DNA from: Flavobacteriaceae bacterium
Lineage (GTDB): Bacteria > Bacteroidota > Bacteroidia > Flavobacteriales > Flavobacteriaceae
DNA: 45,753 bases
Direction of reading: 5' to 3'
NCBI GenBank assembly: GCA_002707745.1
Contig: PANU01000043.1
Span: 1-45,753, forward strand
Of this stretch, positions 1-8,263 are shown piece after piece. The stretch's first letter is position 1; each line of letters starts with the position of its first letter. Under the pieces are notes generated by a model. That model was not told the origin of the DNA, did not search any database, and saw nothing but the letters and a program-made list of their open reading frames with translations. The position numbers were made by a program, and so were the translations under genes.

Positions 1-288
1 AATATCTGGATTGCCAGGTACATTTACTACAGATCCGGAAGTATATGCCAGCACCGGCATCATACTCTCGGTTGCAGGGTTATTGTGTGATACACCATTG
101 TAAGCTCTGAAAGTTGCAGGTGCTAATCCAATACTAGGAGCCATTTCTGCACTCCTCTGAGTGGTATTGACCGGTTGTGTTTGCAAAGCATTTTGCCCAT
201 TGTAAGGCTGTGCAGTATCCTGTGAAAAATTCTGCCCAATGCTAACGGCCCCGATGAGGAATGCCGCTAAAAAAGTAATTTTTTTCAT
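1..288 (-). CDS. Secreted protein, N-terminal fragment (cut by window edge)
   Basis: The first 96 codons of a leftward gene that runs off the left edge; the ATG is at 288-286. The N-terminus has a classic signal peptide: two lysines, then a hydrophobic core (FLAAFLIGAVS), then a likely cleavage site after SIGQ, a common Bacteroidota pattern. The mature part seen here is rich in N, Q, P, T and S (SQDTAQPYNGQNALQTQPV) and has low complexity, with no recognisable domain. I infer export across the inner membrane and possibly to the surface. In this phylum such proteins often carry a type IX sorting domain at the C-terminus, which lies outside the window. The fabI terminator (390-423) and a 160-bp gap separate it from fabI, so it is probably transcribed on its own. 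The family is not recognised. Confidence 0.75.
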   Translation of the reverse strand, partial: MKKITFLAAFLIGAVSIGQNFSQDTAQPYNGQNALQTQPVNTTQRSAEMAPSIGLAPATFRAYNGVSHNNPATESMMPVLAYTSGSVVNVPGNPDI

Positions 289-389
289 AATTAGTATTTA
301 AATTTTAGTTAACGATTCCTAAAAATATCTAAAAATCCTGACAACTAAACAATAATTTCGTTAAAAGAGCTGTATTACCGATAAATACC

Positions 390-423
390 AAAAAAAATCC
401 GTTAAGATTAAATCTTAACGGAT
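390..423 (-). terminator. Intrinsic terminator after fabI
   Basis: A perfect 11-bp stem (397-407 with 413-423) and a 5-nt loop are followed, on the minus strand, by eight T (390-397). It lies 26 bp beyond the fabI stop codon and should end the fabI transcript. Confidence 0.85.
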
Positions 424-448
424 GTATATAAACACTAGATATTATAAC

Positions 449-1267
449 CTATTCATTTTCAACAAACTTATCCATCACCAGGTCACTCACTCCCATATTA
501 CTGAAACCTCCATCGTTAAATAAATTCTGAAGAGTGACACGCTTGGTTAAATCACTAAACATAGCAACTGTATAATTGGCGCAATCTTCGGCAGTAGCAT
601 TGCCTAAAGGAGACATCTTTTCGGCGTATGCTATAAAGCCATCAAAACCTTTTACACCTTGTCCTGCAGTAGTTGGTGTAGGGGATTGTGAAATGGTGTT
701 TACCCGTACCTTTTTATCTTTCCCAAAGAAATACCCAAAACTTCTGGCAATAGACTCTAAATAGGCTTTATTGTCTGCCATGTCATTGTAATCCGGAAAC
801 ACACGTTGTGCTGCCATATAGGTTAACGCTACAATACTCCCCCACTCGTTCATTGCATCTTTTTTGTACAACGTTTGCATCGTTTTATGAAAGGAACCTG
901 CCGAAACATCCCATCCCTTGTGTGTCCAGTCGTAATTCTGATCTGTATAATGTTTTCCTTTTCTAACGTTTACGGACATTCCAATAGAGTGCAATACAAA
1001 GTCTAATTTTCCGCCTAAAATTTCCATAGCCTGCGTCACCAAATTCTCTAAATCTTCCAAACTTGTCGCATCTGCAGGAATAATCTGAGCCCCTGTTTTT
1101 TCTGCCAGAGTTTTAATTTGCCCCATTCGCATGGCTATTGGTGCGTTTGTAAGTACAAATGTTCCTCCTTCTTCGTGGATACGCTCTGCGGTTTTCCAGG
1201 CAATAGAATGTTCGTCCAATGCGCCAAAAATAATTCCTTTTTTTCCTTTCAGTAAATTGTATGCCAT
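449..1267 (-). CDS. fabI: Enoyl-[acyl-carrier-protein] reductase (NADH), FabI
   Basis: Last reductive step of each type II fatty-acid elongation cycle: trans-2-enoyl-ACP to acyl-ACP with NAD(P)H, in the cytoplasm. The 272-aa length fits the family. It is a divergent short-chain dehydrogenase: the N-terminus KGIIFGALDEHSIAWKTAERI is the FabI nucleotide-binding segment, HSIGM (93-97) matches the nucleotide-contact strand, and the catalytic set is Y150, Y160 and K167 with the FabI-type Y-x6-K spacing. Residues 102-135 (KGKHYTDQNYDWTHKGW) are a segment longer and more polar than in enterobacterial FabI, as I recall for Bacteroidota forms. The gene has its own -7 box (1303-1310) just beyond recN and its own terminator, so it is probably monocistronic although it lies on the same strand as the recN cluster. 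Confidence 0.96.
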   Translation of the reverse strand: MAYNLLKGKKGIIFGALDEHSIAWKTAERIHEEGGTFVLTNAPIAMRMGQIKTLAEKTGAQIIPADATSLEDLENLVTQAMEILGGKLDFVLHSIGMSVNVRKGKHYTDQNYDWTHKGWDVSAGSFHKTMQTLYKKDAMNEWGSIVALTYMAAQRVFPDYNDMADNKAYLESIARSFGYFFGKDKKVRVNTISQSPTPTTAGQGVKGFDGFIAYAEKMSPLGNATAEDCANYTVAMFSDLTKRVTLQNLFNDGGFSNMGVSDLVMDKFVENE

Positions 1268-1302
1268 GAGTATGTTGGTTTAATGTTATTATTGTTAGTA
1301 AA

Positions 1303-1310
1303 CAAATATA
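1303..1310 (-). promoter_or_regulatory. fabI promoter, -7 box
   Basis: Reads TATATTTG on the minus strand, an exact match to the Bacteroidota -7 consensus TAnnTTTG. It sits 35 bp before the fabI ATG and only 3 bp beyond the recN stop, so fabI can be transcribed apart from the upstream cluster. Confidence 0.65.
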
Positions 1311-1313
1311 CGG

Positions 1314-2966
1314 CTAATTGCGCAATTGTCTGGCGTGTGCCAATGCCGAATCTGTCAAGGTGTGACCGCCTATCATTTGTGCTATTTCAACAATGCGCTC
1401 TTCTTCGGTAAGCTGTTTTAACTGGGTATTGGTCACATTGTTTACATCTTCTTTATACACCTTTATTTGCTGGGTTCCCTTGGCAGCAATTTGCGGCAAA
1501 TGTGTAATACTGAATACCTGCATGGAGTCACTCATTTGCCCCATTATCTGTGCCATTTGTTGCGCAATCTCTCCGGAAACTCCTGTATCTATTTCGTCAA
1601 AAATTAAGGTGGGGAGTTTTTTATAACTCGCTAAAACCGCTTTAATAGAAAGCATAATTCTACTTAATTCTCCCCCAGAGGCCACTTTTTTAAGCGCTCC
1701 GGACTGAGCTCCTTTATTGGCTGTAAAAAGTAATGCCAGCGTACTGGTTCCCTGTTCTTTGAATTCTGAAATTTTCTCCAATTCAAATGTAAGCTGCGCG
1801 TTGGGTAATCCTAATTTTTGTAGCAACGTTTCCAGTTCTTTTTTAAGATTTGGAATTACTTTTAATCTTGATTTGTGTAACTTTTCTGAAATTTCCAAAA
1901 GACTACCCTTTGCCGTTTCAACCGAAGCTTCCAGCATTGCGATACGATTGTCTACATTGGTTGTGGCATCTATTTTTGAAGCGAGCTCATTTTCAATCTC
2001 CAACAACTCATCTACAGTAGCTACCGTGTGTTTTTGTTGTAATTTATACAAGGTTTGGAGTGTTGCTTCTACCTGAAACAAAGCCGACGGATCTGCTTCC
2101 AGATTTTCAATTTGAACAGCTACTTCCTCATCTATGTCTTCCAGTTCTATAAGTACGCTATTTAACCGGTCCCAAAGCGCTTCGTAGTCCGAAGAAAAAG
2201 CTTTAATCCTGCCTAGTTGCAAACGGGCCTCCTTCATAGTTTCCAACGCCCCTATTTGCTCTTCAGAAAATAATTTTAAAACAGTAGCCATCGCCTCTTG
2301 AATGGTCTCTGCATTATTGAGTTTTTCGTAGGTTTCTTCTAAAGCTTCCTGATCAATTTTAGAAAGCTTTGCTTCCTGTAATTCGTTATATAAAAAAGTA
2401 TGGTAATCTAATTCTTTTGTGCTGGTTTCCTTTTCTACAATAAGTTGTTGTAAGTCGCCTTGAAGTTGCTTAAGGTTTCCCCTCCCTTCAGAATACTGTC
2501 CTAAAAGCATACCGTTTCCTGCTACGGCGTCCAGTACTTCTAACTGATTTTTTTCACTTAATAACGACCGAGTTTCGTGCTGACTATGAATGTCGACCAG
2601 ACTTTCTCCCAGTTGTTGCAGCTGTTGTAAGGTGACTGGAGTATCATTTACAAAAGCACGGGATTTTCCGCTGGCTAAAATTTCACGACGTATAATCGTA
2701 TGTTCTTCATAATCCAGGTCTAAGACTTCAAACAGTTCCTGCAGGTTGTAAAAGCCAATGGTAAAATCGGCTTCAATCACACATTTCTTAGCTGGGTTTT
2801 TAACACTACTTAAGTCGGCTCTTTTTCCCAGAAGTAAGGATAGCGCCCCTAACAGTATAGATTTACCAGCTCCGGTTTCCCCGGTAATGGTGGTAAGTCC
2901 GGATGCAAAAGACACCTTAATGTCTTCTATTAAAGCATAATTTTTAATGGAAAGTTGGGTAAGCAA
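1314..2966 (-). CDS. recN: DNA repair protein RecN
   Basis: SMC-like ATPase of double-strand-break repair and recombination, acting on the nucleoid. 550 aa, the usual RecN length. The N-terminal head carries Walker A GETGAGKS (29-36). Residues of about 150-370 are predicted coiled-coil arms rich in E, L, K and Q. The C-terminal head has the ABC signature SGGELSR and Walker B LIFDEIDTGVSG. No ATG is available at the family start: MLTQLSIKNYALI begins with TTG at 2966, and no in-frame ATG or GTG gives a sensible N-terminus, so a TTG start is inferred. It is the last gene of the bamD-rpoZ-coaBC-DUF4835-recN cluster, 69 bp after DUF4835. No terminator was seen between recN and fabI. Confidence 0.96.
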   Translation of the reverse strand: MLTQLSIKNYALIEDIKVSFASGLTTITGETGAGKSILLGALSLLLGKRADLSSVKNPAKKCVIEADFTIGFYNLQELFEVLDLDYEEHTIIRREILASGKSRAFVNDTPVTLQQLQQLGESLVDIHSQHETRSLLSEKNQLEVLDAVAGNGMLLGQYSEGRGNLKQLQGDLQQLIVEKETSTKELDYHTFLYNELQEAKLSKIDQEALEETYEKLNNAETIQEAMATVLKLFSEEQIGALETMKEARLQLGRIKAFSSDYEALWDRLNSVLIELEDIDEEVAVQIENLEADPSALFQVEATLQTLYKLQQKHTVATVDELLEIENELASKIDATTNVDNRIAMLEASVETAKGSLLEISEKLHKSRLKVIPNLKKELETLLQKLGLPNAQLTFELEKISEFKEQGTSTLALLFTANKGAQSGALKKVASGGELSRIMLSIKAVLASYKKLPTLIFDEIDTGVSGEIAQQMAQIMGQMSDSMQVFSITHLPQIAAKGTQQIKVYKEDVNNVTNTQLKQLTEEERIVEIAQMIGGHTLTDSALAHARQLRN

Positions 2967-3035
2967 GGTGCTACAATTTTGTGCTACTAAGATAGTAGAA
3001 GTTTAGGTAATTTCAATTTAAAGAAAGCTGAAATT

Positions 3036-3926
3036 CTAAAACTTTACTTCTGCCCAGGTACTTCGTTTGGTAGGTGCCATACGGTTTAAGTTTTCTACAA
3101 ATTGGGCAATATCTACTTTAGGCCCCCCGCTAAAAACAGATGCAATTTCATCGCTTTTAGCATCAAAAAAAGTACGCAATATATAAGAGTTGGGTCTGCG
3201 ATCGTTGATACTCTTTAAGCTTTTTATAGCTTCCTGCACTTTTAATTTTGCAGTTTTGGGCTCTATGTGCATTTTATCTAATCCTTCTAAATGATAAATA
3301 TACATAGCCTCATGAAACTCCTGGTATACATTACTAAGCATTGCATCGTTATATCGAAAGCGGGACTGGACTCCGTCTGTAGCTTTCCAGCCAGCAAAAT
3401 TACCGGATGCTGCAGTATTTACAATTTGCTTGGCAGTTTCAAAATAAGGGGCTCCGGCATTCAACTCGAAAGAATCTGCATCCAGGCCTATAATAGTATA
3501 TACGTGATACACCAGAACCGACATTAAATTTGAATCGAACGAATTGATATTAAAAGTAAGCGGCTGAAATTCTACGTAATCGAATGAAAACTGCTTGTCG
3601 TTATAATTATATATCGGACTGTCGTACGTAGATCCAAAAATAGGTCGCGATGCTTGCACCTGTAAGGTTCCCCCAAAAGAATCCCCTTCATAAGAACTTA
3701 AAATAAGCGTAAAATTACAGTCTATTCGCTCCTGATTTAAAAACTTTTTATTGGTCCATTGGGTGTTGTTTAAAAAGTCGGTTAACTGACTTTGGAGCGT
3801 TCTAAAAACCTGCTGATTGGGTTGTCCTGTTTGTTCTGCATCTATGGTAATGCTCGCGTTTAATTCTTGTGCACTTGCAGTAAAGCAAACACATAAAACG
3901 ACTATGGAAAGTAAAATCTTATGCAT
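3036..3926 (-). CDS. DUF4835 family exported protein (PorD-like)
   Basis: 296 aa with a signal peptide (MHKILLSIVVLCVCFTASAQ, cleavage after the last A or Q). The mature part begins with ELNASITIDAEQ and matches the DUF4835 family as I recall it; some databases label the family PorD, a type IX secretion-associated protein. I am unsure of that functional label. The C-terminus (YILRTFFDAKSDEIASVFSGGPK) is typical of the family. The start codon overlaps the end of coaBC by 8 nt, so the two are probably translationally coupled. Its constant company with bamD and coaBC suggests a periplasmic or outer-membrane role. No catalytic motif is visible. Confidence 0.88.
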   Translation of the reverse strand: MHKILLSIVVLCVCFTASAQELNASITIDAEQTGQPNQQVFRTLQSQLTDFLNNTQWTNKKFLNQERIDCNFTLILSSYEGDSFGGTLQVQASRPIFGSTYDSPIYNYNDKQFSFDYVEFQPLTFNINSFDSNLMSVLVYHVYTIIGLDADSFELNAGAPYFETAKQIVNTAASGNFAGWKATDGVQSRFRYNDAMLSNVYQEFHEAMYIYHLEGLDKMHIEPKTAKLKVQEAIKSLKSINDRRPNSYILRTFFDAKSDEIASVFSGGPKVDIAQFVENLNRMAPTKRSTWAEVKF

Positions 3927-5130
3927 GAATCTGTTCTAAAATGTATTGTAAAATATCTTTGGCGACTTCGGTCTTGGGTTTAACTGAAAAAGGCACCGTT
4001 TTATTGTCTTTAGTAACAAAAGTCACTTTATTGGTATCGCCTTTAAAACCCGCCCCTTTATCTTTAAGCGAATTTAATACAATTAAGTCTAAATTCTTTT
4101 TTTCGAGTTTGGTTTTTGCGTTTTTAAGTTCGTTTTGGGTTTCCAAAGCAAAGCCTACCAAAAATTGCTGCTCCTTTATTTTTCCTAAGGATGCCAGTAT
4201 ATCTTCCGTTTTCTCCAACTGAAGGGTAAGCGCCCCTTCTTTTTTCTTAATTTTTTCTGAAGCTACTGAAACCGGTCTGTAATCGGCTACTGCGGCACTT
4301 AATATGGCCACATCACAAGTACTGAAATGCTCGTGAACTGCCGTATACATCTCTTTTACTGAAGTAACAGAAATTTTATGCACAAAATCACTTTGTAAAG
4401 CTACATGCGATGGTCCCGAAACCAAAACAACCTCAGCGCCCAAATTTGCTGCTTCCTCGGCAATAGCATAGCCCATCTTGCCACTGCTATGGTTTCCTAT
4501 AAACCGAACAGGATCTATAGCTTCGTAAGTAGGACCTGCGGTAATCAGTACTTTTTTTCCTTTCAGCGGAAGTTTTTTAGCCAGTTCATTTTCTATAAAA
4601 GCTATAATATCTTCAGGTTCTGCCATACGTCCCTGTCCTATCAAACCGCTGGCCAGTTCGCCATGGGTAGCAGGGATCTGGATATTTCCGAAGGAAGAAA
4701 GTTTTTCAAAAGTAGCCTTGGTAGAAGGATGCTGGTACATGTCCAAATCCATAGCAGGAGCGAAATACACCGGGCATTTCGCCGAAAGGTACACAGCCAG
4801 TAATAAAGTATCGCAGGTACCATGAGCCATTTTGGAAAGCGTGTTGGCTGTAGCAGGGGCTATTACAAACAAATCTGCCCAAAGGGCCAACGCTACGTGG
4901 TTGTTCCATTGGGCATTTTCATCTTCTTCGTTGGTAAACGAGGAGTGTACTTCGTTTTTAGAGAGTGTGGAAAGGGTAAGTGGGGTCACAAAATCTTTTG
5001 CCGAAGGTGTCATTACAACTTTTACCTCGGCACCCGCTTTCACAAACAACCTAACCAAATATGTTGTTTTGTAAGCGGCGATACCGGCAGTAACGCCAAG
5101 TACAATTTTTTTACCGCTTAGCACAGACAT
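3919..5130 (-). CDS. coaBC: Bifunctional phosphopantothenoylcysteine decarboxylase / phosphopantothenate-cysteine ligase
   Basis: Carries out two consecutive steps of coenzyme A synthesis: CoaB joins 4'-phosphopantothenate to cysteine, and CoaC decarboxylates the product with FMN. The 403-aa protein has both domains. The CoaC part (about 1-185) has the flavoprotein start KKIVLGVTAGIAAYK, H78 as the likely catalytic histidine and PAMDLDM (125-131), where many bacteria have PAMNxxM. The CoaB part (about 190-403) starts with KKVLITAGPTYE, has the NHSSGKMG loop (213-220) for nucleotide and dimer contacts, and has KIKKKEG for phosphopantothenate binding. The gene starts 1 bp after the rpoZ stop and overlaps DUF4835 by 8 nt, consistent with one operon. 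Confidence 0.96.
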   Translation of the reverse strand: MSVLSGKKIVLGVTAGIAAYKTTYLVRLFVKAGAEVKVVMTPSAKDFVTPLTLSTLSKNEVHSSFTNEEDENAQWNNHVALALWADLFVIAPATANTLSKMAHGTCDTLLLAVYLSAKCPVYFAPAMDLDMYQHPSTKATFEKLSSFGNIQIPATHGELASGLIGQGRMAEPEDIIAFIENELAKKLPLKGKKVLITAGPTYEAIDPVRFIGNHSSGKMGYAIAEEAANLGAEVVLVSGPSHVALQSDFVHKISVTSVKEMYTAVHEHFSTCDVAILSAAVADYRPVSVASEKIKKKEGALTLQLEKTEDILASLGKIKEQQFLVGFALETQNELKNAKTKLEKKNLDLIVLNSLKDKGAGFKGDTNKVTFVTKDNKTVPFSVKPKTEVAKDILQYILEQIHA

Positions 5131-5131
5131 A

Positions 5132-5467
5132 TTACTCTTCTATTGCTTCGTCTGCGGTGTTGCGGTAGTATATTTTTTCATCCAGCCATTCCTGCACTGC
5201 AAGCGCATGCGGCTTTGGAAGTTTTTCGTAAAATTTTGAAACTTCGATTTGCTCTTTGTTTTCAAAAATTTCTTCCAAACTATCATTATACGTAGCAAAC
5301 TCATCCAACTTTTCCAAAAGCTCCTTTTTAATGTCTCCATTAATCTGGTTAGCTCTTTTTGAAATAATTGAAATAGCTTCGTAGATGTTCCCCGTTGGGG
5401 CATCCAGCTTATTCTTGTCTATCGTTATTGTATTGATAGGCGCTTCAGAATTTTTAATATCGCTCAT
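5132..5467 (-). CDS. rpoZ: DNA-directed RNA polymerase omega subunit (Bacteroidota type)
   Basis: 111 aa. Small subunit that helps fold and assemble the beta-prime subunit of RNA polymerase. The core pattern is APTGNIYEAISIISKRANQI (24-43), which corresponds to the omega motif of N-terminal region plus A..R/KRARQI. The C-terminal half (EFATYNDSLEEIFENKEQIEVSKFYEKLPKP) is an extension typical of the Bacteroidota form. The protein is acidic overall. It lies 12 bp after bamD and 1 bp before coaBC; rpoZ next to coaBC is a widely seen arrangement, which supports the call. The sequence is divergent from enterobacterial RpoZ, so motif and context together carry the identification. Confidence 0.88.
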   Translation of the reverse strand: MSDIKNSEAPINTITIDKNKLDAPTGNIYEAISIISKRANQINGDIKKELLEKLDEFATYNDSLEEIFENKEQIEVSKFYEKLPKPHALAVQEWLDEKIYYRNTADEAIEE

Positions 5468-5479
5468 AATCCTTTAATA

Positions 5480-6322
5480 TTAACGTGTGGTTTCTTCTTC
5501 AGTATCTGTAACTATTCTTGCTTCAATTTCTTGATTAATCTCGTCCGCTTTTTGTTTTATTTCTGAAGCATCATTTTTGTAATATTTCTGAAATGAATTG
5601 TAAAAACCTTTTGCAGTAAGCAAACGTTCCTGCAATAAGGCTGGCACACCAGTGATAGCTCTTTTATACGCTGCTTCCAGTCTTGCGTAATACACATCTT
5701 TTCTGTAAACAGAGCCCGGGTGATCCACTATAAAATTTTCAAAAGCCTCAATAGCTGGCACGTAAGAGCCTAAATATTCGGCAATATCCAGGTACTGCAT
5801 GGCAATTTCAAAATCTTTCTTTTCCAGTTTTTCACGTAATTCCTTTACCAGGGCATTGCTCTCTACACGGTACTCAGTATCTGGATATTTATTAATATAC
5901 GTTTGTAATTTTTCCAGGGCTGTACGCGTATCTTCCTGATCCAGCGAGTAGCGGGGAGAAAGTTCATAATAACTTTTTGCGCCTTTATACGCAGCAATTT
6001 CCAGGCTATCACTTTGTGGGAAAGAGGCTTCAAACCTTTCAAACTGATATCCTGCCAGGTAAAAATCCTCTAAATTGTAAAAGGTATTTGCATAAATAAA
6101 CATCAGGCGTTCAGACTGTGGCTTACCTCGGTATGACGGTACTATTTGCTCCATCAGTTTTAAGGCTCTTTTATATTTGCCCACTCTGTATAGAGAATCT
6201 GCTGCAGCGTATTTAGCTGCGGTGTCTTCAGATCTTAGCAATTTCTGATAGTTGCTACAAGAAGCTAAAAGCACAGCTGCCAGCAAACTTAGAAAAGTGA
6301 TTTTAAAGTATTTCAAAAACAT
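5480..6322 (-). CDS. bamD: Outer membrane protein assembly factor BamD
   Basis: Lipoprotein of the BAM complex, which folds beta-barrel proteins into the outer membrane. 280 aa. Signal peptide II with lipobox LLASC, cysteine 22 being the lipidated residue. The rest is helical with TPR-like repeats, for example KYAAADSLYRVGKYKRALKLMEQI, then QSERLMFIYANTFYNLEDFYLAGYQFERF, then DSLEIAAYKGAKSYYELSPRYSLDQEDT, the last being a family hallmark. It is the first gene of the cluster that continues with rpoZ, coaBC, DUF4835 and recN. Its -7 box ends 4 nt before the ATG, so the operon mRNA may be leaderless or nearly so. The start cannot move downstream without losing the signal peptide. Confidence 0.95.
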   Translation of the reverse strand: MFLKYFKITFLSLLAAVLLASCSNYQKLLRSEDTAAKYAAADSLYRVGKYKRALKLMEQIVPSYRGKPQSERLMFIYANTFYNLEDFYLAGYQFERFEASFPQSDSLEIAAYKGAKSYYELSPRYSLDQEDTRTALEKLQTYINKYPDTEYRVESNALVKELREKLEKKDFEIAMQYLDIAEYLGSYVPAIEAFENFIVDHPGSVYRKDVYYARLEAAYKRAITGVPALLQERLLTAKGFYNSFQKYYKNDASEIKQKADEINQEIEARIVTDTEEETTR

Positions 6323-6326
6323 CGTG

Positions 6327-6334
6327 CAAAAGTA
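6327..6334 (-). promoter_or_regulatory. bamD operon promoter, -7 box
   Basis: Reads TACTTTTG on the minus strand and matches TAnnTTTG. Only four bases (CACG) separate it from the bamD ATG. No good TTTG -33 element was seen. Confidence 0.6.
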
Positions 6335-6501
6335 GTGAATTATACGTGATTACAAAACTATTTAATGTACTAAATATTGCCTCATTTGTACGGTAAAAGG
6401 ACGTAATAGTTTTGTGGTTGTTTCAAAAAATACTATGCCGTTGTAAAAGCATCGCATTTGGAAACCGTACTCCTAATCTCAAAAAAGGAATTTTACAAGT
6501 A

Positions 6502-7377
6502 TTAATACGCTGTTACAAAGGCATTAATTTTATCTCGTAATTGCTTCCCAATGCTCACCAAGGGAAGGCGCACCGTATCCCCACAAATATCAAGCTTTTT
6601 AAAAACGGCTTTAATACCGGCAGGATTTCCTTCGGCAAAAATATAGTCTATACAGGGTGCCAGTTTGTAGTGTAAAGAGTATGCCTCATCTACACGGCGT
6701 TCCAGTCCCAAACGAATCATATCTGAAAAATCTTTTGGAAACCCTTCCCCAATTACCGAAATCACACCTGCTCCTCCAGCCAGGGTCATAGGTAGTGCAA
6801 TCATGTCGTCACCGCTTATTACCAAAAAGCCTTCCGGGGTGCTGTCTATCATTTTCATAGCCTGCACCAGGTCTCCGGCTGCTTCTTTAATTGCTACAAT
6901 ATTTTCAAAATCGGTTGCCAGTCTTGCAACGGTTTCGGGTGTCATATTGCTGGCAGTGCGCCCGGGAACATTGTATAAAATAATGGGTTTTTGCGCCACT
7001 TGTGACACTGCAGCAAAATGCTGATAAATTCCTTCCTGTGTAGGCTTGTTATACGATGGTGACACCGAAAGTATAGCGGCAAAATCATTTACATCACAGG
7101 TTTTCATTTCTTCAACTACCTGTGCTGTGTCATTTCCTCCTATTCCCAAAACAAGGGGCAATCTTCCTGCATTGGCTTCAACAACAGTTTTAATGACCAG
7201 TTGCTTTTCATCTTTAGTCAGCGTAACGCTTTCTCCGGTAGTTCCTAAAACCACCAGGTAATCGATACCGTTTTCAATCTGAAAATTAACAACGTTTTGC
7301 AATCCTTTTACATCTACTTCGCCTTCCTGAGTGAAAGGGGTGATAAGTGCTACACCTGTTCCTATGAGTTCTTTCAT
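6502..7377 (-). CDS. dapA: 4-hydroxy-tetrahydrodipicolinate synthase
   Basis: First committed step of the diaminopimelate/lysine pathway: condenses pyruvate with aspartate semialdehyde. 291 aa, (beta/alpha)8 barrel, the usual length. Counting from the ATG at 7377, the Schiff-base lysine is K164 in the segment [11 protein letters not shown], and Y135 in ILYNVPGRT is the catalytic tyrosine. GTTGES (46-51) is the substrate-binding loop. The reading frame also allows a TTG at 7383, but [15 protein letters not shown] is the family's normal start. A leader of roughly 100 nt lies between the likely -7 box (7488-7495) and the ATG and contains inverted repeats. dapF, a later enzyme of the same pathway, is 18 kb away. 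Confidence 0.97.
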   Translation of the reverse strand: MKELIGTGVALITPFTQEGEVDVKGLQNVVNFQIENGIDYLVVLGTTGESVTLTKDEKQLVIKTVVEANAGRLPLVLGIGGNDTAQVVEEMKTCDVNDFAAILSVSPSYNKPTQEGIYQHFAAVSQVAQKPIILYNVPGRTASNMTPETVARLATDFENIVAIKEAAGDLVQAMKMIDSTPEGFLVISGDDMIALPMTLAGGAGVISVIGEGFPKDFSDMIRLGLERRVDEAYSLHYKLAPCIDYIFAEGNPAGIKAVFKKLDICGDTVRLPLVSIGKQLRDKINAFVTAY

Positions 7378-7391
7378 ATACAATTGTTTCT

Positions 7392-7403
7392 ATTAGTACT
7401 AAT
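7392..7403. repeat. Perfect 12-bp palindrome in dapA leader
   Basis: ATTAGTACTAAT is its own reverse complement. It lies 14 bp before the dapA ATG, inside the inferred leader. It could be an operator or a small RNA hairpin near the ribosome-binding region. A second inverted repeat (7408-7414 with 7465-7471) lies just upstream. Confidence 0.45.
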
Positions 7404-7487
7404 GTTTGTTGACTACCATCTAATTGGACTGTGTAAATTTAAAAATATGCAAGTCTGTATTAAAAGTCAACCATCGTAATCTAGGTG

Positions 7488-7495
7488 CAAAGATA
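7488..7495 (-). promoter_or_regulatory. dapA promoter, -7 box
   Basis: Reads TATCTTTG on the minus strand, an exact TAnnTTTG match, 110 bp before the dapA ATG. No clear TTTG is present at -33. Confidence 0.5.
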
Positions 7496-7545
7496 GTAGG
7501 ATTCTAGGTTTGCTAGCTTTTGAAATGCTATGATTTTCTTAAAAT

Positions 7546-8064
7546 TCACACTTTACCCAGTACCTGTAAATACTTCTTTAATTCACTTTTAAAAAGATCA
7601 AAATCTTTAAATGGTACATCTAAGAGTAAATCGTACAGGCGCTTGTCTGTACCGTGAAAGCCCACTTTAAATTTTGCTTTACTGGTTGCCACAAGCACAT
7701 CCAGTAATTGGTGTTTTCCAGTATACAATCCTATTAAAACATCAAACTCTTTATCCAGAAACTCCTGGGCATTCTGATTGTGCAAATTTCCCTTCCAGTC
7801 AAAATCCTTATTCTGAACCTGATTTTGACGAAGGCTGGGCAGCTTTTTCTTACTTTCAATAAACGAAAAAACCTTTACATCCTTAGGCTGTAAATTGAAA
7901 TCTCTAAAAACATCGTACAAAGACTCAAAGTCCTGAAAATCTGCTTCATTTACTAAAAAACCAATGGTTACAACTGAAGCATTTATCCCGGAAGTATCCC
8001 GTGTTTCCAGCGATTTCTCTAAATTTCGTTTGAGGTTTTTCTGTTTTAGTTTATTTAAAATCAT
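7546..8064 (-). CDS. DUF6913 family cytoplasmic protein
   Basis: 172 aa, basic N-terminus (MILNKLKQKNLKRNLEK), no signal peptide or membrane segment. The body alternates short hydrophobic strands with helices (ASVVTIGFLVNEADF, DVLIGLYTGKH, FKVGFHGTDKRLYDLLLDV), which suggests an alpha/beta fold. I recall this family lying next to dapA in flavobacteria under the label DUF6913. No catalytic motif is evident. It has its own candidate -7 box (8082-8089) and lies 168 bp upstream of dapA on the same strand. The function is unknown. Confidence 0.82.
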   Translation of the reverse strand: MILNKLKQKNLKRNLEKSLETRDTSGINASVVTIGFLVNEADFQDFESLYDVFRDFNLQPKDVKVFSFIESKKKLPSLRQNQVQNKDFDWKGNLHNQNAQEFLDKEFDVLIGLYTGKHQLLDVLVATSKAKFKVGFHGTDKRLYDLLLDVPFKDFDLFKSELKKYLQVLGKV

Positions 8065-8081
8065 AATTGTTGTAAGCAGTA

Positions 8082-8089
8082 CAAAAATA
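8082..8089 (-). promoter_or_regulatory. DUF6913 gene promoter, -7 box
   Basis: Reads TATTTTTG on the minus strand, matching TAnnTTTG, 17 bp before the ATG at 8064. Confidence 0.5.
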
Positions 8090-8246
8090 AGCTACTTGCA
8101 CGATTCTCAATCTATTTTTTTTAAAAGCTTGTAAGCACTATCAGTAAAATAAAGGTGAAACACGCCCGAGCGCTTACAATAGATAATACCATATATGCAC
8201 AGCCTATTTTAGGCACACAATAAAAAAAGCAATAAAATTTTATTTA

Positions 8247-8263
8247 GTTAGTATTCCTTACTA
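8247..8263. promoter_or_regulatory. Operator-like palindrome A, overlapping the redox-gene promoter
   Basis: GTTAGTATTCCTTACTA contains the inverted repeat TAGTA-n5-TACTA. Its right end runs into the -7 box at 8262-8269. It matches palindrome B (8554-8570, read on the minus strand) at 12 of 17 positions. Position and symmetry fit a binding site for the adjacent MarR regulator (inference). Confidence 0.45.

Noticed and set aside
1717-2076. 119-codon open frame on the plus strand within recN.
   Set aside because: Antisense to a well-conserved coding region and rich in serine and leucine as expected for a reverse-strand shadow.
4405-5121. Several open frames on both strands inside coaBC.
   Set aside because: They are shadows of the coding frame, with no signal, motif or start context of their own.
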